Of a stretch of DNA of 10,148 bases, positions 1 through 5,436 are shown in pieces (the stretch's first letter is position 1; every line of letters begins with the position of its first letter). The position numbers were made by a program, and so were the translations under genes. The DNA comes from Pseudomonadota bacterium (GTDB lineage Bacteria > Bdellovibrionota_C > UBA2361 > OMIW01): positions 1 through 10,148 of the forward strand of contig OMIW01000045.1 of NCBI GenBank assembly GCA_900299205.1. Direction: 5' to 3'. The notes under the pieces are model-generated. The model saw only the letters and a list, made by a program, of their open reading frames with translations, was not told the origin of the DNA and made no database searches.

Positions 1-289
1 ACCCCAGACCCCGCGGAGACGCGATAAACCGAGCGTCAAGCCCCCCCATGCTGTGACCGATAAGATGCAGCGGAACGTCGGGCGGACATGCCACATCAAT
101 CTGGGCCGCAACCAGCCGCGCGCGCGACTCGATTGAAGCGACCGGATCGGGGAGCGGTTGCACCACAACAAATCCTCGCTCCTCCAAAAGCGGCTTTACC
201 CCCCGAAACATCTGCCAGATAAAAAAACGGTCAAACCCGAATAGGCCGGGTAAAAGGGCGATGGCGGGTGTGGGAGGAGAGGTGGGCAT
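1..289 (-). CDS. Alpha/beta-hydrolase lipase-like protein, N-terminal part (cut by window edge)
   Basis: Translating the minus strand from the ATG at 289 gives 96 residues that run off the window. Residues 10-25 carry a hydrophobic strand followed by L-L-P-G-L-F-G-F-D, which resembles the oxyanion-hole loop of triacylglycerol lipases (H-G or P-G). Residues 75-85 read H-L-I-G-H-S-M-G-G-L-D, the nucleophile elbow G-x-S-x-G with Ser80 as the predicted nucleophile. From family knowledge it would hydrolyse ester bonds of lipids or other acyl esters; the substrate cannot be told. The Asp and His of the triad lie beyond the window. No clear Shine-Dalgarno precedes 289. An in-frame ATG at 352 would add 21 residues without obvious family character. 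The coding strand is G-rich. Fold assignment is good; the specific activity is uncertain. Confidence 0.8.
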   Translation of the reverse strand, partial: MPTSPPTPAIALLPGLFGFDRFFIWQMFRGVKPLLEERGFVVVQPLPDPVASIESRARLVAAQIDVACPPDVPLHLIGHSMGGLDARFIASPRGLG

Positions 290-352
290 GACGGACGGAG
301 TAGAGGAGACAGCGGACGGGAGAGGGTAAAGGTGAGTATAGACGATATACAT

Positions 353-708
353 CGGAGACCGGAACCGGCCCTTCGTCCGATGGAGCCGAGAGGTGATAAA
401 ATAAAACGAGGGCGCGGAGTCATGCCCTGAGCAAGCGCGCATCGTCTGGCTGCTGGTATCACCTCTAAGAGGCTGCGAAATAATGGGTTTCGGACGAATG
501 AGCGGCACCCTCGCCTCGAACCCCCTTATTTCGCTGCCTCTAAGCGAGCTCTCGTGGTGGTAAAGATCATCATGAGAAGTGCGATACCCCCTTGCTCAAT
601 ACCTCAGGGGCATGGCGGGGTGGTGAACGTGCGGGTATGAGGGCGTTTATTTTGCTCCTCTGTTCTCCGATAATCGCTAAATCTCGAAACCTCTCTGCAT
701 CTGAGCAA
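353..708. other. Gene-free stretch upstream of the lipase
   Basis: No reading frame on either strand has convincing protein character here. The clearest structure is the inverted repeat at 468-541, listed separately. A smaller one, AGGGC/GCCCT, lies around 411-428. Short AT-rich tracts near 396-410 could serve a minus-strand promoter for the lipase, but no clear -35/-10 pair is visible. The part from 545 to 708 shows nothing I can interpret. Confidence 0.4.
468..541. repeat. Large imperfect inverted repeat (74 bases)
   Basis: The 16-base outer arms at 468-483 and 526-541 pair with a single T/T mismatch. Further inside, GGG (485-487) can pair with CCC (522-524), and TTCG (489-492) with CGAA (517-520), giving about 22 base pairs around a loop of some 24 bases. 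The 8-mer CCTCTAAG occurs at 462-469 and again at 537-544, overlapping the arm ends. It lies upstream of the lipase and is not followed by a T-run, so it is not a typical terminator. It could be a REP- or MITE-like element or a structured leader. I see no second copy in the window. Confidence 0.6.
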
Positions 709-969
709 TTACGAGGAGGGAGGCGGGTCCTCCTCTCGTCGCTTCCGGAATCCCTTCATTCCGAAAGATTTATCCATCGCGATAGTGCAGGGGACGCCGT
801 ACACAAAACAAATTAGCTCCCAGAGATCCTCGATGCTCAGCTTGGCCTCTTCTCTGGTCTTGGGAATGGTATGCACGTGCTCGGGGAACCCCTTACCTAA
901 GACGCCTTCTGGTTCGCGCCGCCGTCGTTCGACTCGTGCCCTAAACTCGCTGTCAGAGAAATCTGTCAT
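709..969 (-). CDS. Unrecognised 86-residue protein
   Basis: I start this gene at the ATG at 969 because a GAGGTGAG Shine-Dalgarno-like sequence sits directly upstream (about 971-978 on the plus strand); a start at 1005 would add 12 residues without such a site. The product is rich in charged residues: an Arg/Glu-rich N-terminal third (residues 8-22), a middle segment E-D-L-W-E-L-I-C-F-V-Y-G (47-58) that may form a helix, and a basic then proline/serine-rich tail (72-86). No signal peptide or known motif is visible. It lies 57 bases downstream of the nucleotidyltransferase remnant on the same strand and may once have shared its transcript. I do not recognise the family. The ribosome site is the main support for it being real. 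Confidence 0.5.
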   Translation of the reverse strand: MTDFSDSEFRARVERRRREPEGVLGKGFPEHVHTIPKTREEAKLSIEDLWELICFVYGVPCTIAMDKSFGMKGFRKRREEDPPPSS

Positions 970-1026
970 ACTCACCTCGGGGGATAGGCGGTTACTGCTC
1001 ATCAAACCACGGGAGTTTTCTCGGTA

Positions 1027-1242
1027 TCAACTCCGCAGTTTCTTGAGCTCTTCAGCGTCTATCTGATCTTTCGGTCGACCAGTTGCTTCTTTATTTTTGA
1101 TGAGGAGCTCAAGGGATAGCACAGACACCTCAAGGCTGCCGACATTCCCCCGTACAACGTGCTCATATCCCTCCTTAAATGATACCCCATCTATTTGCGT
1201 GAGAATATCTATCCGGTTTGGGGGAAGGCCAAACGTGGCAAA
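1027..1242 (-). pseudogene. C-terminal remnant of a nucleotidyltransferase-like protein
   Basis: About 71 residues ending at the stop at 1027-1029 resemble the C-terminal half of small nucleotidyltransferase-fold proteins often annotated DUF6036 or AbiEii-like. The recognisable stretches are F-G-L-P-P-N-R-I-D-I-L-T followed by I-D-G-V-S-F, and L-L-I-K-N-K-x-A-T-G-R-P-K-D, with the final D-A-E-E-L conserved in style. The N-terminal half, which should hold the G-S or G-G plus D-x-D nucleotide-binding motif, is absent: upstream of base 1242 the frame runs into ten G (minus strand) and then codons with no family character. The frame stays open to a GTG at 1332, so a short chimeric product is formally possible. 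I read it as a gene truncated at the homopolymer. Function of the intact family is often linked to toxin-antitoxin or defence loci, but that is inference here. Confidence 0.65.
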
Positions 1243-1808
1243 TCCCCCCCCCCTCAGGCGCTCGTGATGAGTTAAGCAGTTCGAATCCAGTCGGCCTCGA
1301 AGGGCTGAGAACACCTTCTGCGGTCTTAGCACGAGTAGAACGCGCTCTAGCCCTCGCCTTGCAAAGCGGGCCGGATATCCCGATAGGCGATATCGATAAT
1401 CTCAGCAAGGAGGAAAGTAGACAGAAATGCCAAGAATTGGACATATCCAGTCAACATCGCGCCTGGGTAATAGACCAGATGGTGCGCACTCTGACCGGAG
1501 ACGGCTACACGAAGTTCATTGAGCAAGCATGCGACGGCGAAGACGGACCAGACACATACGAGTGGGATATTGGGGCAGAGAGGCCTGGACGAAGAGCTGA
1601 GGCTAGTGTTGGTGCGGAATCTGTAGCACTGAGTGAGCTCAAACACAGGGTAGGCAAAGCGCTCGACATTGCGGAGTGTTATGGACAAATAGATGGAGAC
1701 CACCACAAAGCCTGGGCTATAGACCAAATGGTGCAAGTGCTCGCCGGTGACCAATATGGGGTGTTTGTCGCTAGTAGTCCAAGTTGGTACAAGGGAACCC
1801 CCCCTTGA
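1218..1808 (+). CDS. Phage-like protein with two copies of a D-H-H-K/W-x-I-D-Q-M-V domain
   Basis: The frame holds two related segments. Copy one is at residues 79-118 (counted from the TTG at 1218): S-Q-H-R-A-W-V-I-D-Q-M-V-R-T-L-T-G-D-G-Y, then D-G-E-D-G-P-D-T-Y-E-W-D. Copy two is at 158-185: I-D-G-D-H-H-K-A-W-A-I-D-Q-M-V-Q-V-L-A-G-D-Q-Y; it lacks the acidic G-P-D-T-Y-E-W-D tail and stops soon after. I recall this motif from small proteins of unknown function encoded mainly by tailed phages and prophages, usually as a single copy. Each copy is preceded by a helical segment (residues 36-48 and 138-152). The start is uncertain: TTG at 1218 lies before a ten-C run that the frame crosses, TTG at 1359 would cut into the first helix, and neither has a good Shine-Dalgarno. 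No other phage gene is nearby. Confidence 0.6.
   Translation: MGEGQTWQIPPPSGARDELSSSNPVGLEGLRTPSAVLARVERALALALQSGPDIPIGDIDNLSKEESRQKCQELDISSQHRAWVIDQMVRTLTGDGYTKFIEQACDGEDGPDTYEWDIGAERPGRRAEASVGAESVALSELKHRVGKALDIAECYGQIDGDHHKAWAIDQMVQVLAGDQYGVFVASSPSWYKGTPP
1244..1253. repeat. Run of ten C
   Basis: Ten consecutive C lie inside the 5' part of the plus-strand phage-like frame and, on the other strand, at the point where the nucleotidyltransferase similarity stops. Such a run is prone to slippage in replication and to sequencing error. Confidence 0.95.
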
Positions 1809-2065
1809 GACCTAAAACAGCAGAGAGCGGCAATATAGTGTAGGGGGTGCCCAAAGCGAAGGGCATCCCTGCTCCCGTACCTTGGTGCCATAGAGGCACG
1901 GGGAAGGTTCCCCATTCACTCACCCTACCACCCCATCTCACAAAATCCTCCAGCTCCCCAAGCTCCCTGCAAAAAAAAGGGGGGGCCTGCCAACACCATC
2001 CAGCCCCTCCCAACTGAAGACTCCCGTCCCCGAGGTAATCGTGATAGGCTCCTCTCACCGAATAT
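1809..2065. other. Non-coding stretch with consecutive hairpins and homopolymers
   Basis: No credible gene lies between the phage-like gene and the ATPase. Three structures follow each other. GGGGTGCCC (1844-1852) pairs with GGGCATCCC (1861-1869) with one G/T pair and an 8-base loop. GTGCC/GGCAC surrounds ATAGA around 1885-1899. GGGGAA/TTCCCC lies at 1899-1912 with a 2-base centre. The first could end transcription of the preceding gene but has no T-run. Eight A followed by seven G lie at 1971-1985. The compound palindrome at 2066-2120 closes the stretch. Confidence 0.5.
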
Positions 2066-2120
2066 GTCGAGCTTGGTCGATATTTTTGTCGACCAAGCTC
2101 GACAAAAATATCGACCAAGC
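2066..2120. repeat. Compound palindrome able to form two exclusive hairpins
   Basis: The 22 bases at 2071-2092 are the exact reverse complement of 2099-2120, with a 6-base centre. Overlapping this, the 15 bases at 2066-2080 are the exact reverse complement of 2089-2103, around an 8-base T-rich loop. The shared unit CTTGGTCGA (2072-2080) recurs inverted at 2089-2097 and 2111-2119. The two foldings use the same bases and cannot coexist on one strand. The structure ends 5 bases before the first possible start codon of the ATPase, so it may act as operator, attenuator or protein-binding palindrome. It could also be the end of a mobile element. Confidence 0.85.
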
Positions 2121-2125
2121 ACTGA

Positions 2126-3295
2126 ATGCCAGCTAACATCATGATAGTACGAGATATTATACCTGCACTCGAACAAAGACTGAGTGCTCCGAACCCCCTT
2201 ATTCAGGTAGTTCTCGGCCCGCGGCAGGTCGGTAAAACAACCGCCGTCGAGCAGCTGCTTGGTCGTCTTCCGACAACTACCCCCCGACACTACGCCTCCG
2301 CAGATGCCGTTTTTCGCTCTGACTGGAGTTGGCTCGAACGACAGTGGCAGGAAGCGAATGCCAAGGGCTCCGATACCGTCCTCGTTCTTGACAAGATCCA
2401 AAAGGTTGAGAACTGGTCCGAGATTATTAAAAAGTGCTGGGATGAACAGCGGCGAGCAGCGCACCGAATCAAGGTAGTTCTGCTTGGTTCAAGCTCACTC
2501 CTGCTGCAGTCGGGTCTCTCCGAAAGTTTGACCGGCCGATTCGAGCTACTGCGTGCCTATCATTGGAATTACCGCGAATGTGTCGAGGGTTTTGGTCTTA
2601 CTCTTGATCAATATCTCATCTATGGCGGTTACCCGGGAGCGCTCGCCTTCCGCGACGATCCCGACCGGTGGCTCTCCTACATGAAATCCTCCATCATCGA
2701 GACGGTGCTCGACAAAGACATCTCGCAAATCCGGCGAGTGACCCGCCCAGCGCTGTTCCGACAGGTATTTGAGCTTTTATGTAGCTATCCCGCCGCTGAA
2801 ATCAGCCTACGCAAACTCGTGGGACAACTCCAAGATCCTGGAACTATCGACACCATCAAGCATTATATCGAGCTTCTCGAAGGTGCCTTCCTGTTAAAAA
2901 CCCTTCGCAAGTTCACGACAAATCCGATTCAGAAGCGGTCATCAAGCCCAAAGATTCTTCCTCTCGCACCGGCACTCTGCACCTTTGCTCGTGCTGATAT
3001 AACGCTCACCGACAGCCTGCGAGGCAGATTGTTTGAACTCGCGGTAGGTCTCGACCTCGCTCGTCTTCCGGGCGAGTTATCATACTGGCGCGTCGACAAC
3101 GACGAAGTCGACTATGTGTACCGGCAAGGCAGCAAAATAATCGCCATCGAGGTCAAGTCAGGCCGCCGTCGATCCCCCCACGGTCTCATCGCATTCAAAC
3201 GAGCATTCCCCTCCGCTCAAACGGTCACCATATCACCCGATCAGTACGACTCTTTCTGCAGCGACGTGCGAGCATTTATCTCGGCGGTGTTGTAG
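2126..3295 (+). CDS. AAA_14/DUF4143 ATPase (COG1373-like) with altered Walker B
   Basis: A 389-residue product of usual family length. Residues 27-40 form the Walker A strand and loop G-P-R-Q-V-G-K-T-T. Walker B is at 84-93, V-L-V-L-D-K-I-Q-K, where the family normally has D-E: the catalytic Glu is Lys90 (codon AAG at 2393-2395). A sensor-like L-L-G-S-S-S is at 119-124 and T-G-R-F at 136-139. The DUF4143 region follows. Its C-terminal part has the restriction-endonuclease-like pattern: Glu304, V-D-Y (328-330) and I-E-V-K-S (341-345), so PD-(D/E)xK acidic and lysine positions appear kept. The family is widespread and multicopy; its cellular role is poorly known. ATG at 2126 or 2141 could be the start; neither has a Shine-Dalgarno, and the palindrome abuts the first. 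The coding strand has more C than G. Confidence 0.88.
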   Translation: MPANIMIVRDIIPALEQRLSAPNPLIQVVLGPRQVGKTTAVEQLLGRLPTTTPRHYASADAVFRSDWSWLERQWQEANAKGSDTVLVLDKIQKVENWSEIIKKCWDEQRRAAHRIKVVLLGSSSLLLQSGLSESLTGRFELLRAYHWNYRECVEGFGLTLDQYLIYGGYPGALAFRDDPDRWLSYMKSSIIETVLDKDISQIRRVTRPALFRQVFELLCSYPAAEISLRKLVGQLQDPGTIDTIKHYIELLEGAFLLKTLRKFTTNPIQKRSSSPKILPLAPALCTFARADITLTDSLRGRLFELAVGLDLARLPGELSYWRVDNDEVDYVYRQGSKIIAIEVKSGRRRSPHGLIAFKRAFPSAQTVTISPDQYDSFCSDVRAFISAVL

Positions 3296-3670
3296 ATAGT
3301 GGCTATCTTCTGTCTGGATTTTGGATCTTTTCGGGGTTGTTTTTTGTCTAATCTGCCGAAATCTCGGGTAATACAACACTAGCTTGTGGGAGCGGGTGTT
3401 ACAAATGGGTTTTTCAGGGCCCACTAGACAGTGGGATAACGCTTCAAACAGCAGACGCCTGACCGACAGACGAATATCTTTCGAGTAATCGTCCGACATC
3501 GGCCCGGTATGAATCTCTCGTGGCCGACAGCCGACCCCTACCTCTACCTCAGAGGTATAGAGGTAGGGTATCGAGAGAGGTCTAACCACTGCCGATTCGC
3601 CCCTCTTAAGATTGACCACTTCCCTATACGGAATTTCATGACTTCGCTAAACCTTTGTTCCCTAGTCGTC
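3296..3670. other. Non-coding stretch between the two ATPase genes
   Basis: The frame of the second ATPase stays open back to an ATG at 3509, but residues encoded before 3671 show no family character, so I treat most of this as leader. CCCACT/AGTGGG at 3420-3435 forms a 6-bp hairpin with a 4-base loop. The longer palindrome at 3536-3568 is listed separately. TTGACC at 3613-3618 resembles a -35 box but has no matching -10. A minus-strand frame at 3233-3619 lacks any recognisable protein character. Confidence 0.4.
3536..3568. repeat. 33-base palindrome upstream of the second ATPase
   Basis: The 10 bases at 3536-3545 are the exact reverse complement of 3559-3568. Inside them ACCT (3546-3549) pairs with AGGT (3553-3556) around CAG, leaving a 2-base bulge (3557-3558). 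That gives a 14-bp stem with a 3-base loop. It lies about 100 bases before the likely start at 3671 and has no T-run after it. As with the first ATPase, a strong palindrome precedes the gene, although the sequences differ. Confidence 0.75.
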
Positions 3671-4873
3671 ATGCGCTCCCCTCACTACTTACGCACTCTC
3701 CCCCTGGCGCGACTTCTCAAACAGAAATCGTTTTTTCTGTTTGGCCCCCGCGCCACCGGCAAGACCACCCTGATTGAGGCGGCGTTACCTGATGCTTTGG
3801 TTATCGACCTGCTCCATACCGCCACGTACGCCTCCCTTGTCCGCAACCCCAGTGCTCTCGAAGAGATTATCGCGGCTAGGAGCGCGCAATCGTCGCAATC
3901 CCGCCGGGGAGCCTCCGCCGTCCACCCATCGCCACCGATTGTCGTCATTGATGAAGTGCAAAAGCTGCCGAGCATTCTCGATGAGGTGCAGCGCTTGATG
4001 CACACCCGCCGCATCACCTTTTTACTGACGGGCTCAAGTGCTCTTAAACTGAAGCATGGAGGAGCGAATCTCCTCGCCGGAAGGGCGCGCGAAGCCCGCC
4101 TTTTTCCCCTCACCTCAGCTGAGATCCCTCAATTTGATCTTGTTCGCTACCTCAATGTGGGTGGGCTTCCCGCGATTTATGACAGTACCGAGCCCAACGA
4201 GGATCTTGCCGCATACGTCGATACCTACCTAAGAGAGGAGATCAAAGCCGAAGCAGTGACGAGAAACGTTGGCGCATTCGCTGGATTTCTCGATGCGATC
4301 GCCCTCTCCAATGGCCAGGAGATTGCATACGAATCGCTCGCATCCGACGTTCAGGTCTCCCCAGGAACGGTGAAGAATTACCTGCAGATCCTCGAGGACA
4401 CCCTCATAGGCTTTCGCCTCCCTGGCTTTACCGCGACTCGAAAGAGAAAGGCGCTCATGCGGTCTAAGCATTATCTTTTTGATCTTGGTGTTACTCGCCA
4501 CTTAGCAAGGGGCGGAGCAATTAGCCCAAAAAGCAAAGCATTCGGTGATGCGTTCGAGCACTTCATCGTCCTTGAACTCCGCGCATTTCTCTCGTACCAC
4601 CGACTCACCCACGAGCTAACATATTGGCGAACAACCTCTCTCTTTGAGGTCGATATCATTGTTGGAGGCACCTGGGCGATTGAGATTAAGGCGACTGACC
4701 ACCCTTCGGAGAAGCATCTCCGCGGCCTCCGAGCACTTCGCGAAGAGAACATCTGTCGCGAGTATCTGTTGGTCTGCTTCTGCGAGCACGAACGGCTCAC
4801 CAGTGACGGCATCAGAATTATCCCGTGGCGAGTCTTTTTGAGCCGACTATGGGCGGGGAAGATGATTTCTTGA
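3671..4873 (+). CDS. AAA_14/DUF4143 ATPase (COG1373-like), intact motifs
   Basis: From the ATG at 3671 the product has 400 residues. Family proteins typically begin R-Y-L-x-x-x-L, as here, so I prefer this over the ATGs at 3638 and 3509; no start has a clear Shine-Dalgarno. Walker A is F-G-P-R-A-T-G-K-T-T (24-33). Walker B is V-V-I-D-E-V-Q-K (91-98), with the catalytic Glu present. L-L-T-G-S-S (118-123) follows. L-T-S-A-E-I-P-Q-F-D and Y-L-N-V-G-G-L-P (147-168) are typical of this class, as is I-L-E-D-T-L-I-G-F (240-248). The C-terminal nuclease-like part has Glu296, V-D-I-I (327-330) and I-E-I-K-A (337-341). A serine/alanine-rich insert (residues 69-87) lies before Walker B. It is not a close copy of the first ATPase but shares its architecture and coding-strand C excess. 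Role unknown. Confidence 0.88.
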   Translation: MRSPHYLRTLPLARLLKQKSFFLFGPRATGKTTLIEAALPDALVIDLLHTATYASLVRNPSALEEIIAARSAQSSQSRRGASAVHPSPPIVVIDEVQKLPSILDEVQRLMHTRRITFLLTGSSALKLKHGGANLLAGRAREARLFPLTSAEIPQFDLVRYLNVGGLPAIYDSTEPNEDLAAYVDTYLREEIKAEAVTRNVGAFAGFLDAIALSNGQEIAYESLASDVQVSPGTVKNYLQILEDTLIGFRLPGFTATRKRKALMRSKHYLFDLGVTRHLARGGAISPKSKAFGDAFEHFIVLELRAFLSYHRLTHELTYWRTTSLFEVDIIVGGTWAIEIKATDHPSEKHLRGLRALREENICREYLLVCFCEHERLTSDGIRIIPWRVFLSRLWAGKMIS

Positions 4874-4926
4874 GTCGCTCACCCCTTGTGTTATCTATGG
4901 CCCTGAGATAAAGAGGTCAAGGATTG

Positions 4927-4947
4927 AGGGGCCTGGTGAGGGCCCCT
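4927..4947. terminator. Hairpin between convergent genes, likely terminator
   Basis: AGGGGCC (4927-4933) is the exact reverse complement of GGCCCCT (4941-4947), with a 7-base loop. On the plus strand it is followed by TGTGTTT, a weak T-rich tail. It lies 53 bases after the second ATPase stop and 6 bases after the stop of the convergent gene, a position fitting a shared terminator. CCCCTTGTGTT is repeated directly at 4882-4892 and 4943-4953. Confidence 0.5.
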
Positions 4948-4953
4948 TGTGTT

Positions 4954-5436
4954 TCACGAACCTTGTGGCACCCGTCTTGCGAACAGCGAAGAAGGCCGAG
5001 GCCCAATTCGGTTTGCACGACGGCGGAGAGCTCGGAATGAGGACAGCCGTCGCTCCAAACGTTTCAACGAGTCTACGACGGCGGTCTCTCTGGCAAGGAC
5101 ACCGGAAGCGACGAAATCGCTTTCGAAATTCTGCCAATCCTCAGCTTCGTCGTACAGTTCCGACGTAGCTTTTCGGCGGAACTGTTCGCCGTCGAAATAA
5201 TAGAGAGTGAGATTAGGACAGTCGCCCTGCTTCCACTTCTCTAGAACTTCGCTTGCACTTGCACATAGCCTTTCGACCTTCGCCACCACCCCTTCGAGTT
5301 CGATGAGATGGCCCCAAGTCACTCGGCGTGACTTGACGAGGGTTCCGTCCTCCTGCTGCCAACGGTCAGCCCTCAATCCACTGGCCAGTTGCGGATGTTC
5401 GATACGCCTCTTGAAGAGCTTATTAACCGCAAACAC
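4954..5436 (-). CDS. Unrecognised 160-residue protein
   Basis: A GTG at 5436 is preceded by AAGGAT about nine bases upstream on the minus strand, a good Shine-Dalgarno, and this chose the start. The product begins with a basic segment (residues 6-11). A charged middle follows, with L-T-L-Y-Y-F-D-G-E-Q-F (76-86) and an acidic run E-L-Y-D-E-A-E-D-W (93-101). A possible coiled or helical stretch (111-131) precedes an arginine-rich, low-complexity tail (132-160). No signal peptide or membrane span is visible. It converges on the second ATPase and shares the hairpin at 4927-4947 with it. I do not recognise the family. The tail from about 132 has a different character and could reflect a frameshift near the 3' end. 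Confidence 0.55.
   Translation of the reverse strand: MFAVNKLFKRRIEHPQLASGLRADRWQQEDGTLVKSRRVTWGHLIELEGVVAKVERLCASASEVLEKWKQGDCPNLTLYYFDGEQFRRKATSELYDEAEDWQNFESDFVASGVLARETAVVDSLKRLERRLSSFRALRRRANRIGPRPSSLFARRVPQGS

Noticed and set aside
290-352. Upstream ATG at 352 extending the lipase by 21 residues
   Set aside because: The extension is Ser/Pro/Thr-rich with no family character and no better ribosome site; the start at 289 is kept but not proven.
468-541. Integron attC site
   Set aside because: The arms lack the R' GTTRRRY and R'' RYYYAAC core sites and no integrase or cassette array is present.
1279-1288. GTTCGAATCC, like the T-loop of a tRNA
   Set aside because: The flanking bases do not form the 5-bp T-stem and no acceptor or anticodon arms surround it; most likely chance.
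1925-2464. Minus-strand frame of 179 codons across the palindrome and the ATPase start
   Set aside because: It lies largely opposite the ATPase and the non-coding stretch and its translation has no protein-family character.
3294-3308. AGATAG/CTATCT hairpin at the stop of the first ATPase
   Set aside because: Short AT-rich stem overlapping the stop codon and no T-run after it; too weak to call a terminator.
3233-3619. Minus-strand frame of 128 codons
   Set aside because: It overlaps the end of the first ATPase and the palindrome at 3536-3568, shows no recognisable motif and has no convincing ribosome site.
3509-3670. N-terminal extension of the second ATPase from ATG 3509
   Set aside because: The encoded residues do not resemble the family, include translation through the palindrome, and the family-typical start is at 3671.
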